A DNA stretch of 9,579 nucleotides, from NCBI GenBank assembly GCA_030613705.1, contig JAUWLJ010000052.1:1-9579 (forward strand), written 5' to 3'. The notes under the pieces are model-generated. The model was not told where the DNA came from and ran no database searches. It saw only the letters and a program-made list of their open reading frames with translations. This document shows, piece after piece, positions 1 through 7,793 of this stretch. The first letter of the stretch is position 1; each line of letters opens with the position of its first letter. The position numbers and the translations under genes were made by a program. Source of the stretch: Chloroflexota bacterium. GTDB taxonomy: Bacteria; Chloroflexota; Anaerolineae; Anaerolineales; UBA4823.

Positions 1-731
1 TCCCGTCTGCGTTCTCGATAAGGGGCTTCGGCTAATCCAGTTACAATCGTAGGCGAGCCAGTCAGGCCGATATGCCCAGGCTCAGCATCAATATCTCCAG
101 CATCCCAGACTGTCAAACGATCCTTTTCGAGCGCCCAGTCCCTGAGGTGGTAATCCTTGAAGCGCGGCTCATTGCAGGCCGTCTTTACCGAGATCACACA
201 GGGAAAAGGTACTTCAAGGATTTCATAGCCACCCTTGATTTCTCTCCGCCCGCGCGCGGTCCGCAGAGTCTGATCGATACTCACATCAGTCAACAGAGTC
301 AGCTGGGGTATATCCAGCCATTCTGCCAAACCCGGCGGAACTTGCCCGGTGGCACCATCGGAGGATTCCTCCCCACACAAAATCACATCGACATCCCCGA
401 TCTTACGGATGCCCTGGGCCAAAGTATAGGTGGTCGCCAGGGTATCTGCGCCAGCGAATGCCGGGTCGCTGAGCAGGTAGATATGGTCGGCGCCCATCGC
501 GAGAGCTACCCGCAAATTCGGCTCAAAGAATGATGGTCCCATCGAGAGCAGGCTGATGCACCCACCGTAGCGGTCTTTCATTGACAATGCCATTTCCATC
601 GCATTCATATCGGGTGGGTTGATCTCGCTGCGAGCGTTCGTTCGCTCAAGAAAATGGGTCTCTGGATCAACGCGAATCTCCTCCGGTTTGGGGACCACTT
701 TCACACACACCACAATCTGCAGCTCAGCCAA
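1..731 (-). CDS. etfB: Electron transfer flavoprotein subunit beta (EtfB/FixA family), 3' end cut by window edge
   Basis: The reading frame is open for 243 codons and runs off the window, so only about 15-25 C-terminal residues should be missing compared with the usual length of about 260. The product pairs with EtfA as a soluble heterodimer that carries FAD plus AMP, or a second FAD in bifurcating types, and passes electrons between dehydrogenases or NADH and a partner. Family motifs seen are the N-terminal VVCVKVVPKPEEIRVDPET stretch (residues 7-25), INPPDMNAMEMAL (37-49), the nucleotide-binding loop CGEESSDGATGQVPP (119-133), NEPRF (187-191) and GSPT (225-228). The loop departs from the common DGDTAQVGP form. 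The start is a TTG at 729-731, chosen because a near-ideal GGAGGTGA ribosome site lies 6 nt upstream and the protein then begins directly at the first beta strand. It overlaps the end of etfA by 8 nt. Whether it binds the bifurcating second FAD cannot be decided by eye. Confidence 0.93.
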   Translation of the reverse strand, partial: MAELQIVVCVKVVPKPEEIRVDPETHFLERTNARSEINPPDMNAMEMALSMKDRYGGCISLLSMGPSFFEPNLRVALAMGADHIYLLSDPAFAGADTLATTYTLAQGIRKIGDVDVILCGEESSDGATGQVPPGLAEWLDIPQLTLLTDVSIDQTLRTARGRREIKGGYEILEVPFPCVISVKTACNEPRFKDYHLRDWALEKDRLTVWDAGDIDAEPGHIGLTGSPTIVTGLAEAPYRERRR

Positions 732-1746
732 TTCTCACCTCCCGCTCTGCCGATAGGATTTCGATCAGGGCAGGAACGATTTGGTGCACATCCCCCTCAA
801 TACAGTAGTCTGCATAATCAAAAATTGGCGCTTCCGGGTCGGAGTTAATCGCAATCACAATATCAGCCTTTTCAATTCCAACCACAAAATGGAACGCCCC
901 ACTGATGCCGCAGCAGATGGCGACCTTGGGACTGCTGACGACACCCGTTTGACCGATTTGCCGCTCACGTTCGATATGTCCCTCATCTACTGGCGGGCGC
1001 GTAGCACCAATCTCGCCTCCCAACAATTGCGCTAATTGACCTAGCATATTGAAATCGCCGTCCACCCCACGGCCGCCAGCAATCAGCACCGGTACACGCG
1101 TCAGGTCAACCTGCTCTCCAATTGAGTGCTCGACCAGGCGCGTTTTGATCACGTCCTCTGTCAAATCCAGAGAGATAGGGATAATTTTTCCTGCATTCTT
1201 TCGATCGAGTTCCCCGGGTGAAAATACTCCCGGACGAACGGTTGCCATCTGAGGGCGATGTTGAGCCATCTCAATCAGAGCCAGCACACCACCCCCAAAC
1301 CCCGAGACTTCACATACCAGCCTTTCATCCTGGGGATTCATATACAGAGCGGTGCAGTCAGCATTGAGCCCGGTCCGCAGCCGTACTGCCAGGCGCCCTG
1401 CTAGATCTCGTCCATTCGGTGTTGCCCCCAACAAAAAAACAGACGGTTTCGCTTCCATGAGAGCCTGGAATGAAGCCCTTGAATAAGCCTCAATTGTGAA
1501 ATACTCTAGAAGCGCATCATCCCCCAACCAGACCTCATCCAAGCCGTACGCAATACCATCAGCAGCCAGTTCACCCACCTGGTGGCCAAGTAGAAGCCCT
1601 GCCAACTGCCAGCCAAGCTGATTGCACATCTGGCGACCTTTGGCGATTAGTTCTAAGGATACACCTGCCAATCCCCCTGCTTCAACTTCTAAATAGACCC
1701 AAATCGATTTTCTTTCCTGGCCTATCCCATATAGAGAAGATACCAT
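724..1746 (-). CDS. etfA: Electron transfer flavoprotein subunit alpha (EtfA/FixB family)
   Basis: This is a 340-residue EtfA, a little longer than most. The N-terminal half (about 13-190) is the alpha/beta domain, beginning with SIWVYLEVEAG. The C-terminal FAD domain (about 215-335) shows VLIAGGRGVDG (220-230), GATRPPVDEG (247-256), QIGQTG (263-268), ISGAFHFVVG (281-290) and NSDPEAPIFDYADY (301-314), all standard FAD-contact motifs. In the usual ISGAIQH motif the last residue is a His near the flavin. Here it is Phe287, and the preceding position carries His286 instead of Gln, which may shift flavin potential. The ATG at 1744-1746 has only a weak AGGA site and directly follows an in-frame TAG. 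A gap of 71 nt separates it from the HdrCB gene, the largest in the operon. No Fe-S ferredoxin domain is fused to it. The partner is EtfB downstream; its electron partner is inferred to be the Hdr proteins encoded just upstream. Confidence 0.95.
   Translation of the reverse strand: MVSSLYGIGQERKSIWVYLEVEAGGLAGVSLELIAKGRQMCNQLGWQLAGLLLGHQVGELAADGIAYGLDEVWLGDDALLEYFTIEAYSRASFQALMEAKPSVFLLGATPNGRDLAGRLAVRLRTGLNADCTALYMNPQDERLVCEVSGFGGGVLALIEMAQHRPQMATVRPGVFSPGELDRKNAGKIIPISLDLTEDVIKTRLVEHSIGEQVDLTRVPVLIAGGRGVDGDFNMLGQLAQLLGGEIGATRPPVDEGHIERERQIGQTGVVSSPKVAICCGISGAFHFVVGIEKADIVIAINSDPEAPIFDYADYCIEGDVHQIVPALIEILSAEREVRIG
736..743 (-). promoter_or_regulatory. Strong ribosome binding site that fixes the TTG start of etfB
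   Basis: On the minus strand the bases GGAGGTGA lie inside the last codons of etfA, just upstream of a TTG codon at 729-731. No ATG or GTG exists upstream in the etfB frame before a stop; the codon just ahead of the site is TGA, two codons before the TTG. TTG is therefore the only start consistent with a complete EtfB N-terminus. The arrangement implies translational coupling of etfA and etfB. Confidence 0.75.
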
Positions 1747-1817
1747 CTAATTATCCTGATACTTCGGTTCCACAAGTGTCATGGCCCGAGTAGAGTAATG
1801 AATCCAATAAAAATAAT
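1747..1817 (-). other. 71-nt intergenic gap between the HdrCB gene and etfA, with an in-frame 11-codon mini-ORF
   Basis: This is the only internal junction longer than about 11 nt. Just after the HdrCB stop there is an AT-rich run (AATTATTTTTATT) without a preceding stem, so it does not look like a terminator. A mini-ORF of 11 codons starts at 1782 (ATG), ends in TAG at 1747-1749, and is in the same frame as etfA, whose ATG follows the TAG directly. No promoter with both hexamers was found. Confidence 0.4.
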
Positions 1818-2990
1818 TCAAAGCGCACGAACAGCGATCTCGGCGATATCGCGCACCTCAAAGCTTTCAGTTTTACGTAATTTGAGGCTGTCCTCCAGGC
1901 AGGCAACGCAGAATGGACATGCGGTAGCCAGGATGTCCGCCCCAGTTTGAACGGCTTGTTCAACTCGTAAATCGGAGAATCGCTCACCGGGGGGGGTTTC
2001 CAGCCACATCCGGCCACCCCCACCCCCGCAACAAAGAGCCTCTTCAGCGGAGTTCTCCATCTCGACCAGCTCAACTCCGGGGATAGATTTCAGGATTTCT
2101 CGGGGAGCCTGATATTCTTCGTTAATACGACCCAGGTAGCAAGGGTCCTGGAAAGTCACTTGTAGATCTAAGGGCTGTTTAAATTGCAGGCGTCCTCCAT
2201 TAATCAAGTTGACCAGGTATTGCGTGTAATGGAGAGGTTGAAAACCATTCGAGAAAGGAGGATAATGATTGCGGAAAACATCGTAACAATGCGGTGAGAT
2301 TGTCACCAGTCGAGTGACTCCCCGTTCCTGAAAAACTTGAGCTGTTTTGGTTGCGAGCTCCTCAAAGTAGTGCTTGTGACCGACGCTCAACACCGCTTCT
2401 CCACAACACGGTTCTTCTTCTCCGAGGAATCCAAACTCCACATCTGCTCCCCTGAGTATATGAACAAGCGCAGAGGCGATCTTCTGCGCCCGCTGGTCAT
2501 AGGATGAGGTACAGCCGATATACAACATCACTTCATGCTCTTGGGGATTGAAAATTGGTATGTCTAAATTATTCGCCCACAGTGCGCGCTGCGTAGGTGG
2601 CTGCGACCAGGGGTTGTCGTTCCAGAATATCGACCACATCAAGGATGGCAAACCCTTTTCAGGAACCCGGTTTTCCCAGGCCACAGTCCTTAAGCTGCGA
2701 AACACATCCACAATATTCACGCCCCGAGGACAGTGAGCTTCGCACTGGGCACAGGTCGTGCACAGCCACAGGTCGCCGTTCTTCTCCCGCAAACCCAGTT
2801 GAGCCTGGCGCATCAGGGTGCGTACTGAGAGGGGTTTCTGTCTAACCAATCCCCAGGGACAGGTTGCTGTACAAACCCCACATTGGAAGCACAACGCGGC
2901 TGCCCCATCGGTCAGCTCGATCAACTGCTCCCACAGTTCATCATCGATGAGCAGCACCTCTTCACCAACAGCTTGTTCGAAATCCGCCAA
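1818..2990 (-). CDS. HdrC-HdrB fusion (HdrD-like) soluble iron-sulfur oxidoreductase with CCG domains
   Basis: This 390-residue protein has the HdrC then HdrB domain order, as in methanogen HdrD and in bacterial GlpC- or LldE-like proteins. The HdrC part binds two [4Fe-4S] clusters: Cys34, 37, 40, 44 and Cys77, 80, 83, 87. The HdrB part has two CCG motifs. The first is Cys160, Cys195-196 and Cys235, followed by Tyr-Asp-Val where a CxxC would place a second Cys. The second is complete: Cys284, Cys320-321, Cys358, Cys361, followed by an extra Cys364. In HdrB such motifs hold non-cubane [4Fe-4S] clusters that reduce a disulfide. I see no membrane segments, unlike the membrane-bound CCG proteins that act as Etf:quinone oxidoreductases. 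The start is supported by a strong GAGGAGG site 5 nt from the ATG, lying in the last codons of the HdrA gene. The role is inferred as the electron outlet between HdrA and either EtfAB or an unknown disulfide. The real acceptor cannot be read from sequence. Confidence 0.92.
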   Translation of the reverse strand: MADFEQAVGEEVLLIDDELWEQLIELTDGAAALCFQCGVCTATCPWGLVRQKPLSVRTLMRQAQLGLREKNGDLWLCTTCAQCEAHCPRGVNIVDVFRSLRTVAWENRVPEKGLPSLMWSIFWNDNPWSQPPTQRALWANNLDIPIFNPQEHEVMLYIGCTSSYDQRAQKIASALVHILRGADVEFGFLGEEEPCCGEAVLSVGHKHYFEELATKTAQVFQERGVTRLVTISPHCYDVFRNHYPPFSNGFQPLHYTQYLVNLINGGRLQFKQPLDLQVTFQDPCYLGRINEEYQAPREILKSIPGVELVEMENSAEEALCCGGGGGRMWLETPPGERFSDLRVEQAVQTGADILATACPFCVACLEDSLKLRKTESFEVRDIAEIAVRAL

Positions 2991-3001
2991 TTTATTCCTC
3001 C

Positions 3002-6000
3002 TCAGGCTATCTCAGGCTGCTTGAGCTCTTGGACATAGCGCTGCACAACCTCGTCCATCTCAGCCATCTTTTCAGCGAATTCTTTCCCCTCCGCGGCCGA
3101 GATCCAGCGCAGCTGCAGCCGCTCAGGATCGATCCCCTTGCGTTCAAATTTACGCTTCCAATGCTTGAATCGTTTCCAGGTAAACTGGTTGGCATTGTTG
3201 TAGTGACAATCTGATCCGGTCTCTGTAAGTCGGCATCCGGTGACCAATACAGCTCCAGCACCTTGATCAAAAGCATGGGCGATGAATTCCTCCTCGAAAC
3301 GGGCTGAGCACATAGTGCGGATGATGCGAGATGAAGTAGGATACTGGCGCTTCTCGATACCTGCCAGGTCCGCCCCTGCGTATGAACACCAGTTGCAGGT
3401 GAACACCACACATTTCTCCTCTGGGTTCTCCTCTAAGGAGGCCTCTATCTGGGCCAGAATTTGTTCCCGGGTGAAGTATGGCATCTCAATAGCCGCGAAA
3501 TTACATTCGGCCGCGCAAGTGCCGCATCCCATACAGGCAGCTTCAATGATCTTTACCGTTCCATCCTTCCCGGGAGGCCCAATCTGTTCGATAGCTCCAT
3601 AAGGGCAGACCTTGACACAGCGCATACAGCCAACACACAGCTCAGGAATCAGGCGCGCGGTTAACGGCTCCTTCTCGATCTTGCCGAGTGCGAGCAATGC
3701 GCCAGCTTTTCCAGCTGCAGCTAAGGCTTGTGCCATAGACTCGCGCACATCCTTGGCACCCTGGCTTGTACCAGCCAGGTAAACCCCTTGCACCGCGGTT
3801 TGGACTGGACCTAATTTGGGGTGCAGCTCCATATAGAATCCATCCTCACTGCGCGACAGCTTCAATTGTTCTGCCAGATTATCTTCGCTGGGTTTCAATC
3901 CCACGACTAAGACAATCAGGTCGGTTGGTATACGCAGCTTGGCATTCAGCATATGATCGAAAACCTCTAAATACCCATCACGGGAGTTGATCACCGCTTG
4001 CGGGGGTTGATCTGCATCATAGCGGAAGAACTGAACACCTGACCGGCTAGCGGCTTCGTAGAGTTCCTCAGCCTGGCGGCTGTATGTGCGCATCTCCTTA
4101 TACAAGACCCGCACTTTCTTACCCATCTTCCGCAGCCGAAGCGCCTGGGCGATCATCGAAGTACAGCAGTAGCGAGAACAGCCGATCGTATCCTGGCGGG
4201 ATCCAACGCAAGCGATAAACGTGATTCGTTCTGCCTCGGGTTCCCCGATTTTGAGCAGGTTTTCGAGTTCCAGATTGGTGATCACCCGCGGGTCTACCCC
4301 ATAATTGAATTCGGTTGGCTCGTAGGGTAAAGAACCAGTGGCTACTACGATCGCCCCTACTTCGAGAGAAGTTCCATTATCGAAGGTCGTCTGGAAATTG
4401 CCCACCACCCCGCCGATGCTTTCGACGCTTGTATCCAGGTGGACATGGACATCGCTCTCCATAACCTGGCGGGATTTTGCCTCCAGCAGCGCCGCAGCTT
4501 GGATATTTGCCGGCGCGATTTGATCCAGCTGAATGAGCTGGCCACCCAGGCAGCTCTCCTTTTCCACCAGGTGAGTCTCGAATCCTTGATCCGCAATAGC
4601 AACTGCGGCTGTCATCCCGCTGATCCCCCCGCCGATCACCAATGCTTTTTGGATCAAGGGTAGATGAGAGATCTGCAGCGGAGTCAAGCGCCTGGCTTTT
4701 TCGACCGCCATCCAAACCATGTCATTTGCTTTCTGGGTGGCAGCTTCCTTATCGTGTTTGTGGACCCATGAATCCATATTGCGAATATTCGCCATCTCTA
4801 ACAGGTACGGGTTCAACCCGGAGCGCAGCATCACGCCCCGGAAAATCGATTCATGGGTCTTCGGTGAACAAGCTGCCACAACCACCCGGTTGATCTTTTC
4901 CTTTCTAATTGTCTCTTCAATCTCTTGTTGGGTGTTTCCAGCGCAGGAAAACATCTGGTGCGAAGCACAGATGACATCTGGCAGTCCCAGGGCGAACTTC
5001 GCCACACGCTCCACATCGCTCACCCCGGCAATATTGCTCCCACAATGGCACACAAAAACACCCACCCTAGGTGTATCAATATCCTCAATCGCTTCAACTT
5101 CAATCGGATCGGGCCACTGCCGTTTGGTCAGATGGCTTAGCGCCAGGGCCGCTGCTGCACTACCCTCAGAGACACTATCGGGAATATCCTTTGGGCCCGA
5201 GACACACCCCGCCATATAAATCCCTGGACGAGTGGTCATCACCAATCCCCCCTCAATCTCTCGGGCACGAATGAACCCATCCTGATCCACGTCTACACCC
5301 AGGCAATCTGCCAGCTCTGCCAGTCCTTCTTGTGGTGCAACCGCGTTCGCCAGAACGACCATATCGTAGTCAGCCTGAATGCGCGCAGCCTGATCTGTGT
5401 CTTCATAGAGCACTTGGATCTGTCCATTGCCATTAGACGAGATGCGAGCCGGTCTCCCACGCAGGAATTTAGCTCCTTCGAGCTGGGTGCGCTTCCAAAA
5501 ATTGTCAAAACCCTTGCCGAAGGCGCGCATATCCATATAGAGCACAGACACATCTTGAATGCCGTGATCGATGGCTTGGTATGCATGCTTGATCGAATAC
5601 ATGCAGCAAAATCGAGAACAATAATGGAAAAAGCGCTGATCGCGTGAACCCACACATAAGACGAATAGGATATTCGCGGGATGCTCGCCATTCGAGGGGC
5701 GGATGATCTCACCTTCTGTGGGACCTGCTGAATTGATCAGACGTTCAAACTCCAGGGCGGTCAGGATATCTGGGTGTGTCCCATAGCCATACTCTGGCAT
5801 TTCCCGCGGATCAAACATGTCGTAGCCAATCGATACAACAATTGCACTGACCCGGATGGTCTTGATGGATTCTCTGGGAATTAAGAAATCGATCGCATTT
5901 GGGGGACAAACCTGTGCGCAGCGGTCACAGGGCAGATAGTTCGGAGGATCGTTTAAACAATTATCAATATCAACCAGGTAAGTTCCTGGGACAGATTGTG

Positions 6001-6409
6001 GTATCGGCGTAAATATCGCTTTACGCGCCGCCATTCCGGAGTCATACTCATTGGGCAACACCACCGGACACGCAGCAGTACAATCCCCGCAGCGAGTGCA
6101 TTCATCCGATACAAAGCGGGTACTCAGACGCACTTGAACACGAAAATCCCCAGCCTGCCCTTCAACCTTAACCACTTCTGCTGGGGATAGAATCTCAATA
6201 TTGGGATGCAGGTCGACTTCGGACATTTTCGGTGCTTCGATACAGATCGAGCAATCCAGGGTGGGGAAATTTTTGTCCAGGACGGCCATCAAACCACCGA
6301 TCGTGGCCTGCTTCTCAACCAGGTAGACCTTCGCTCCCGCCTCTGCCAGATCAAGTGCAGATTGAATACCAGCAATACCACCACCAATAACCAGAACCGA
6401 ACTGCTCAT
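3002..6409 (-). CDS. hdrA: Tandem HdrA flavoprotein with C-terminal MvhD domain (fused electron-bifurcating heterodisulfide reductase subunit A)
   Basis: At 1135 residues this is far longer than canonical HdrA (about 650). Domain order: a first FAD domain with GGGIAG (9-14) and LDCSIC (51-56); an inserted ferredoxin with Cys104, 107, 110, 114 and Cys151, 161, 164, 168; an HdrA cluster motif Cys252, 264, 268, 269 followed by Lys274; and a flavin-closing stretch GIYMAGCVSGPKDIPDS (396-412). Next comes an HdrA N-terminal module with VCHCGSNIAGV (453-463), Cys489 and Cys514. A second FAD domain follows, with GGGISG (593-598), Cys734, 744, 748, 749 and YLAGTSQGAKDVRES (877-891). Then two [4Fe-4S] clusters (Cys925, 928, 931, 935 and Cys959, 962, 965, 969), and a MvhD-type [2Fe-2S] domain from about residue 998 (Cys1005, 1008, 1034, 1059, 1068). 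The protein is soluble. HdrA is the flavin subunit that bifurcates electrons. A QmoA-QmoB-like fusion is an alternative description. It starts in an ATGA overlap with korC, behind GGGAGGA. Confidence 0.94.
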   Translation of the reverse strand: MSSSVLVIGGGIAGIQSALDLAEAGAKVYLVEKQATIGGLMAVLDKNFPTLDCSICIEAPKMSEVDLHPNIEILSPAEVVKVEGQAGDFRVQVRLSTRFVSDECTRCGDCTAACPVVLPNEYDSGMAARKAIFTPIPQSVPGTYLVDIDNCLNDPPNYLPCDRCAQVCPPNAIDFLIPRESIKTIRVSAIVVSIGYDMFDPREMPEYGYGTHPDILTALEFERLINSAGPTEGEIIRPSNGEHPANILFVLCVGSRDQRFFHYCSRFCCMYSIKHAYQAIDHGIQDVSVLYMDMRAFGKGFDNFWKRTQLEGAKFLRGRPARISSNGNGQIQVLYEDTDQAARIQADYDMVVLANAVAPQEGLAELADCLGVDVDQDGFIRAREIEGGLVMTTRPGIYMAGCVSGPKDIPDSVSEGSAAAALALSHLTKRQWPDPIEVEAIEDIDTPRVGVFVCHCGSNIAGVSDVERVAKFALGLPDVICASHQMFSCAGNTQQEIEETIRKEKINRVVVAACSPKTHESIFRGVMLRSGLNPYLLEMANIRNMDSWVHKHDKEAATQKANDMVWMAVEKARRLTPLQISHLPLIQKALVIGGGISGMTAAVAIADQGFETHLVEKESCLGGQLIQLDQIAPANIQAAALLEAKSRQVMESDVHVHLDTSVESIGGVVGNFQTTFDNGTSLEVGAIVVATGSLPYEPTEFNYGVDPRVITNLELENLLKIGEPEAERITFIACVGSRQDTIGCSRYCCTSMIAQALRLRKMGKKVRVLYKEMRTYSRQAEELYEAASRSGVQFFRYDADQPPQAVINSRDGYLEVFDHMLNAKLRIPTDLIVLVVGLKPSEDNLAEQLKLSRSEDGFYMELHPKLGPVQTAVQGVYLAGTSQGAKDVRESMAQALAAAGKAGALLALGKIEKEPLTARLIPELCVGCMRCVKVCPYGAIEQIGPPGKDGTVKIIEAACMGCGTCAAECNFAAIEMPYFTREQILAQIEASLEENPEEKCVVFTCNWCSYAGADLAGIEKRQYPTSSRIIRTMCSARFEEEFIAHAFDQGAGAVLVTGCRLTETGSDCHYNNANQFTWKRFKHWKRKFERKGIDPERLQLRWISAAEGKEFAEKMAEMDEVVQRYVQELKQPEIA

Positions 6410-6963
6410 GAAGTCCTCCCCATCGCGACTTTATTCTCAAGATCTACCTGATACTCAAGACCGGTGTGGAATGCGCTCATGTTTAGGGGTAGTGTTTTTG
6501 CCTTGACTGATGTTTCCAGCGCCTTAATCATTGACCCTGGATCGACCAATCCGGTAACGGCGGTGAAGTACCCCAGCATGACCACATTAGCCACAATCCG
6601 CCGCCCCAAATCTTCGGCCAGCTGGGTCGCCGGTATGACATAGACGTGGTCACCTTCCTGGGATTTGACCAGGTCCTGATCGATCAGGATCAACGCCTCA
6701 GGTTTGGCTGAGGGACGGAATTTTGTATATGCTTCTTGTGATAACGCCACCAGGATATCCGGCTGCTGCACAAAGGGATAGGCGATCGGACCCTCGGACA
6801 CTACCAGGTCGGCACTGGATGCGCCGCCGCGCGCTTCAGGACCATGTGACTGCGTCATCACGGCCTCGCGTCCCGCATAGAGTGCCAGGGCTTTTCCCAG
6901 AACATAACCCGCTAAGACCACCCCCTGGCCGCCAAAACCTGCGATGCGGATCTCCTGCCTCAT
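6406..6963 (-). CDS. korC: 2-oxoglutarate:ferredoxin oxidoreductase subunit gamma (KorC)
   Basis: This is a 185-residue subunit of the pyruvate/ketoacid ferredoxin oxidoreductase gamma family, which helps bind CoA in the Kor complex. The N-terminal GFGGQGVV (9-16) and the SHGPEARGG stretch (39-47) are the family signatures, and length matches usual KorC. It has no cysteines that would form a cluster, as expected. It shares ATGA overlaps with korB upstream and with the HdrA gene downstream, so it is translationally coupled on both sides. An AGGTGAA ribosome site abuts the ATG. The tight join to HdrA is the key contextual evidence that Kor and Hdr work together. Exact 2-oxoacid preference (2-oxoglutarate or a branched-chain or other acid) cannot be determined from this subunit. 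Confidence 0.95.
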   Translation of the reverse strand: MRQEIRIAGFGGQGVVLAGYVLGKALALYAGREAVMTQSHGPEARGGASSADLVVSEGPIAYPFVQQPDILVALSQEAYTKFRPSAKPEALILIDQDLVKSQEGDHVYVIPATQLAEDLGRRIVANVVMLGYFTAVTGLVDPGSMIKALETSVKAKTLPLNMSAFHTGLEYQVDLENKVAMGRTS

Positions 6964-7793
6964 TTCACCTCTACCTTTACTGGCTCATACGGTGGGCGAT
7001 CCCGGTCAGCGAATCGTCCAACATAGATCGGTTTATCCTCGCGTAAATCGATATTTAAATCATCACCACGCACATCCCCATCACGCACCCGCACACAGCG
7101 TTGGCGATAGAGCTCCATTTCTTCCAAGCCATCTTCAATATTGTTCAATTTGCCAAATCCAACCGGACAAGGGGCGAGCACTTCAATAAATGTGAATCCC
7201 GGCCGGGTAAAGGCATACAGGATATCCTCCCTGATCTGGCGAACATGGATAGTGGTCCAACGAGCCACAAAATTTGCCCCTGATGCCGACAGCAAATATG
7301 GTAAGTTGAACGGTAGTTCAGGATTACCGTACGGTGCTGTCGTTCCCCGGGCACCTTGGGGAGTGGTTGGACCAACCTGACCGCCAGTCATGCCGTAATT
7401 AAAATTGTTTACACAGATCACGTTTATGTCCACATTGCGTCGGGCTGCATGAATCAGATGGTTGCCGCCAATGGCAACTAAATCCCCATCTCCACTGAAC
7501 ACAGTCGTCATCAGCTCCGGCTTGGCCAGCTTCATCCCCAATGCAAATGGAATCGCCCTGCCGTGTGTGGTGTGATACGAGTCGATGTTCATATACCCGG
7601 CCACGCGACCCGAACAACCTATTCCGGAGATCACCACATGTTGGTCAACCGGAACCTGAGAATCCAGGATTGCTTGGGCATAACAGCGCATCACGATGCC
7701 GATTCCGCAACCAGGACACCAGATATGCGGCATGCGATCGGCGCGGATGATCGCGTCCAGAGGATGTTCGTCGGCAACTTTCACAGCAGTCAT
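6960..7793 (-). CDS. korB: 2-oxoglutarate:ferredoxin oxidoreductase subunit beta (KorB), thiamine diphosphate-binding
   Basis: This 277-residue catalytic subunit binds thiamine diphosphate and one [4Fe-4S] cluster. The thiamine diphosphate motif is GDGDLVAIGGNH (101-112) running to NN (129-130). Cluster ligands are visible as WCPGCG (Cys26, Cys29), GIGC (Cys60) and APCP (Cys209), the standard four. The segment NNFNYGMTGGQVGPTTP (129-145) is a hallmark of Kor and related beta subunits. With KorA it catalyses CoA-dependent oxidative decarboxylation of a 2-oxoacid, or the reverse reductive carboxylation, coupled to ferredoxin-level electrons. The ATG lies in an ATGA overlap with korA, with GGGAGG 7 nt upstream. 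All catalytic residues I can identify are intact. Confidence 0.96.
   Translation of the reverse strand: MTAVKVADEHPLDAIIRADRMPHIWCPGCGIGIVMRCYAQAILDSQVPVDQHVVISGIGCSGRVAGYMNIDSYHTTHGRAIPFALGMKLAKPELMTTVFSGDGDLVAIGGNHLIHAARRNVDINVICVNNFNYGMTGGQVGPTTPQGARGTTAPYGNPELPFNLPYLLSASGANFVARWTTIHVRQIREDILYAFTRPGFTFIEVLAPCPVGFGKLNNIEDGLEEMELYRQRCVRVRDGDVRGDDLNIDLREDKPIYVGRFADRDRPPYEPVKVEVK

Noticed and set aside
72..533. Plus-strand 153-codon frame, the longest of several on the plus strand within 1-5219
   Set aside because: It and the other plus-strand frames are antisense to well-supported etfB, etfA, HdrCB and HdrA genes, and their translations show no family motifs.
1806..1818. AT-rich run after the HdrCB stop as a transcription terminator
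   Set aside because: No GC-rich stem precedes the run, and etfAB continue in the same direction.
1751..2074. Minus-strand 107-codon frame across the 3' end of the HdrCB gene
   Set aside because: It is a shifted frame of the CCG domain with no recognisable protein features, and the HdrCB frame is intact through the same bases.
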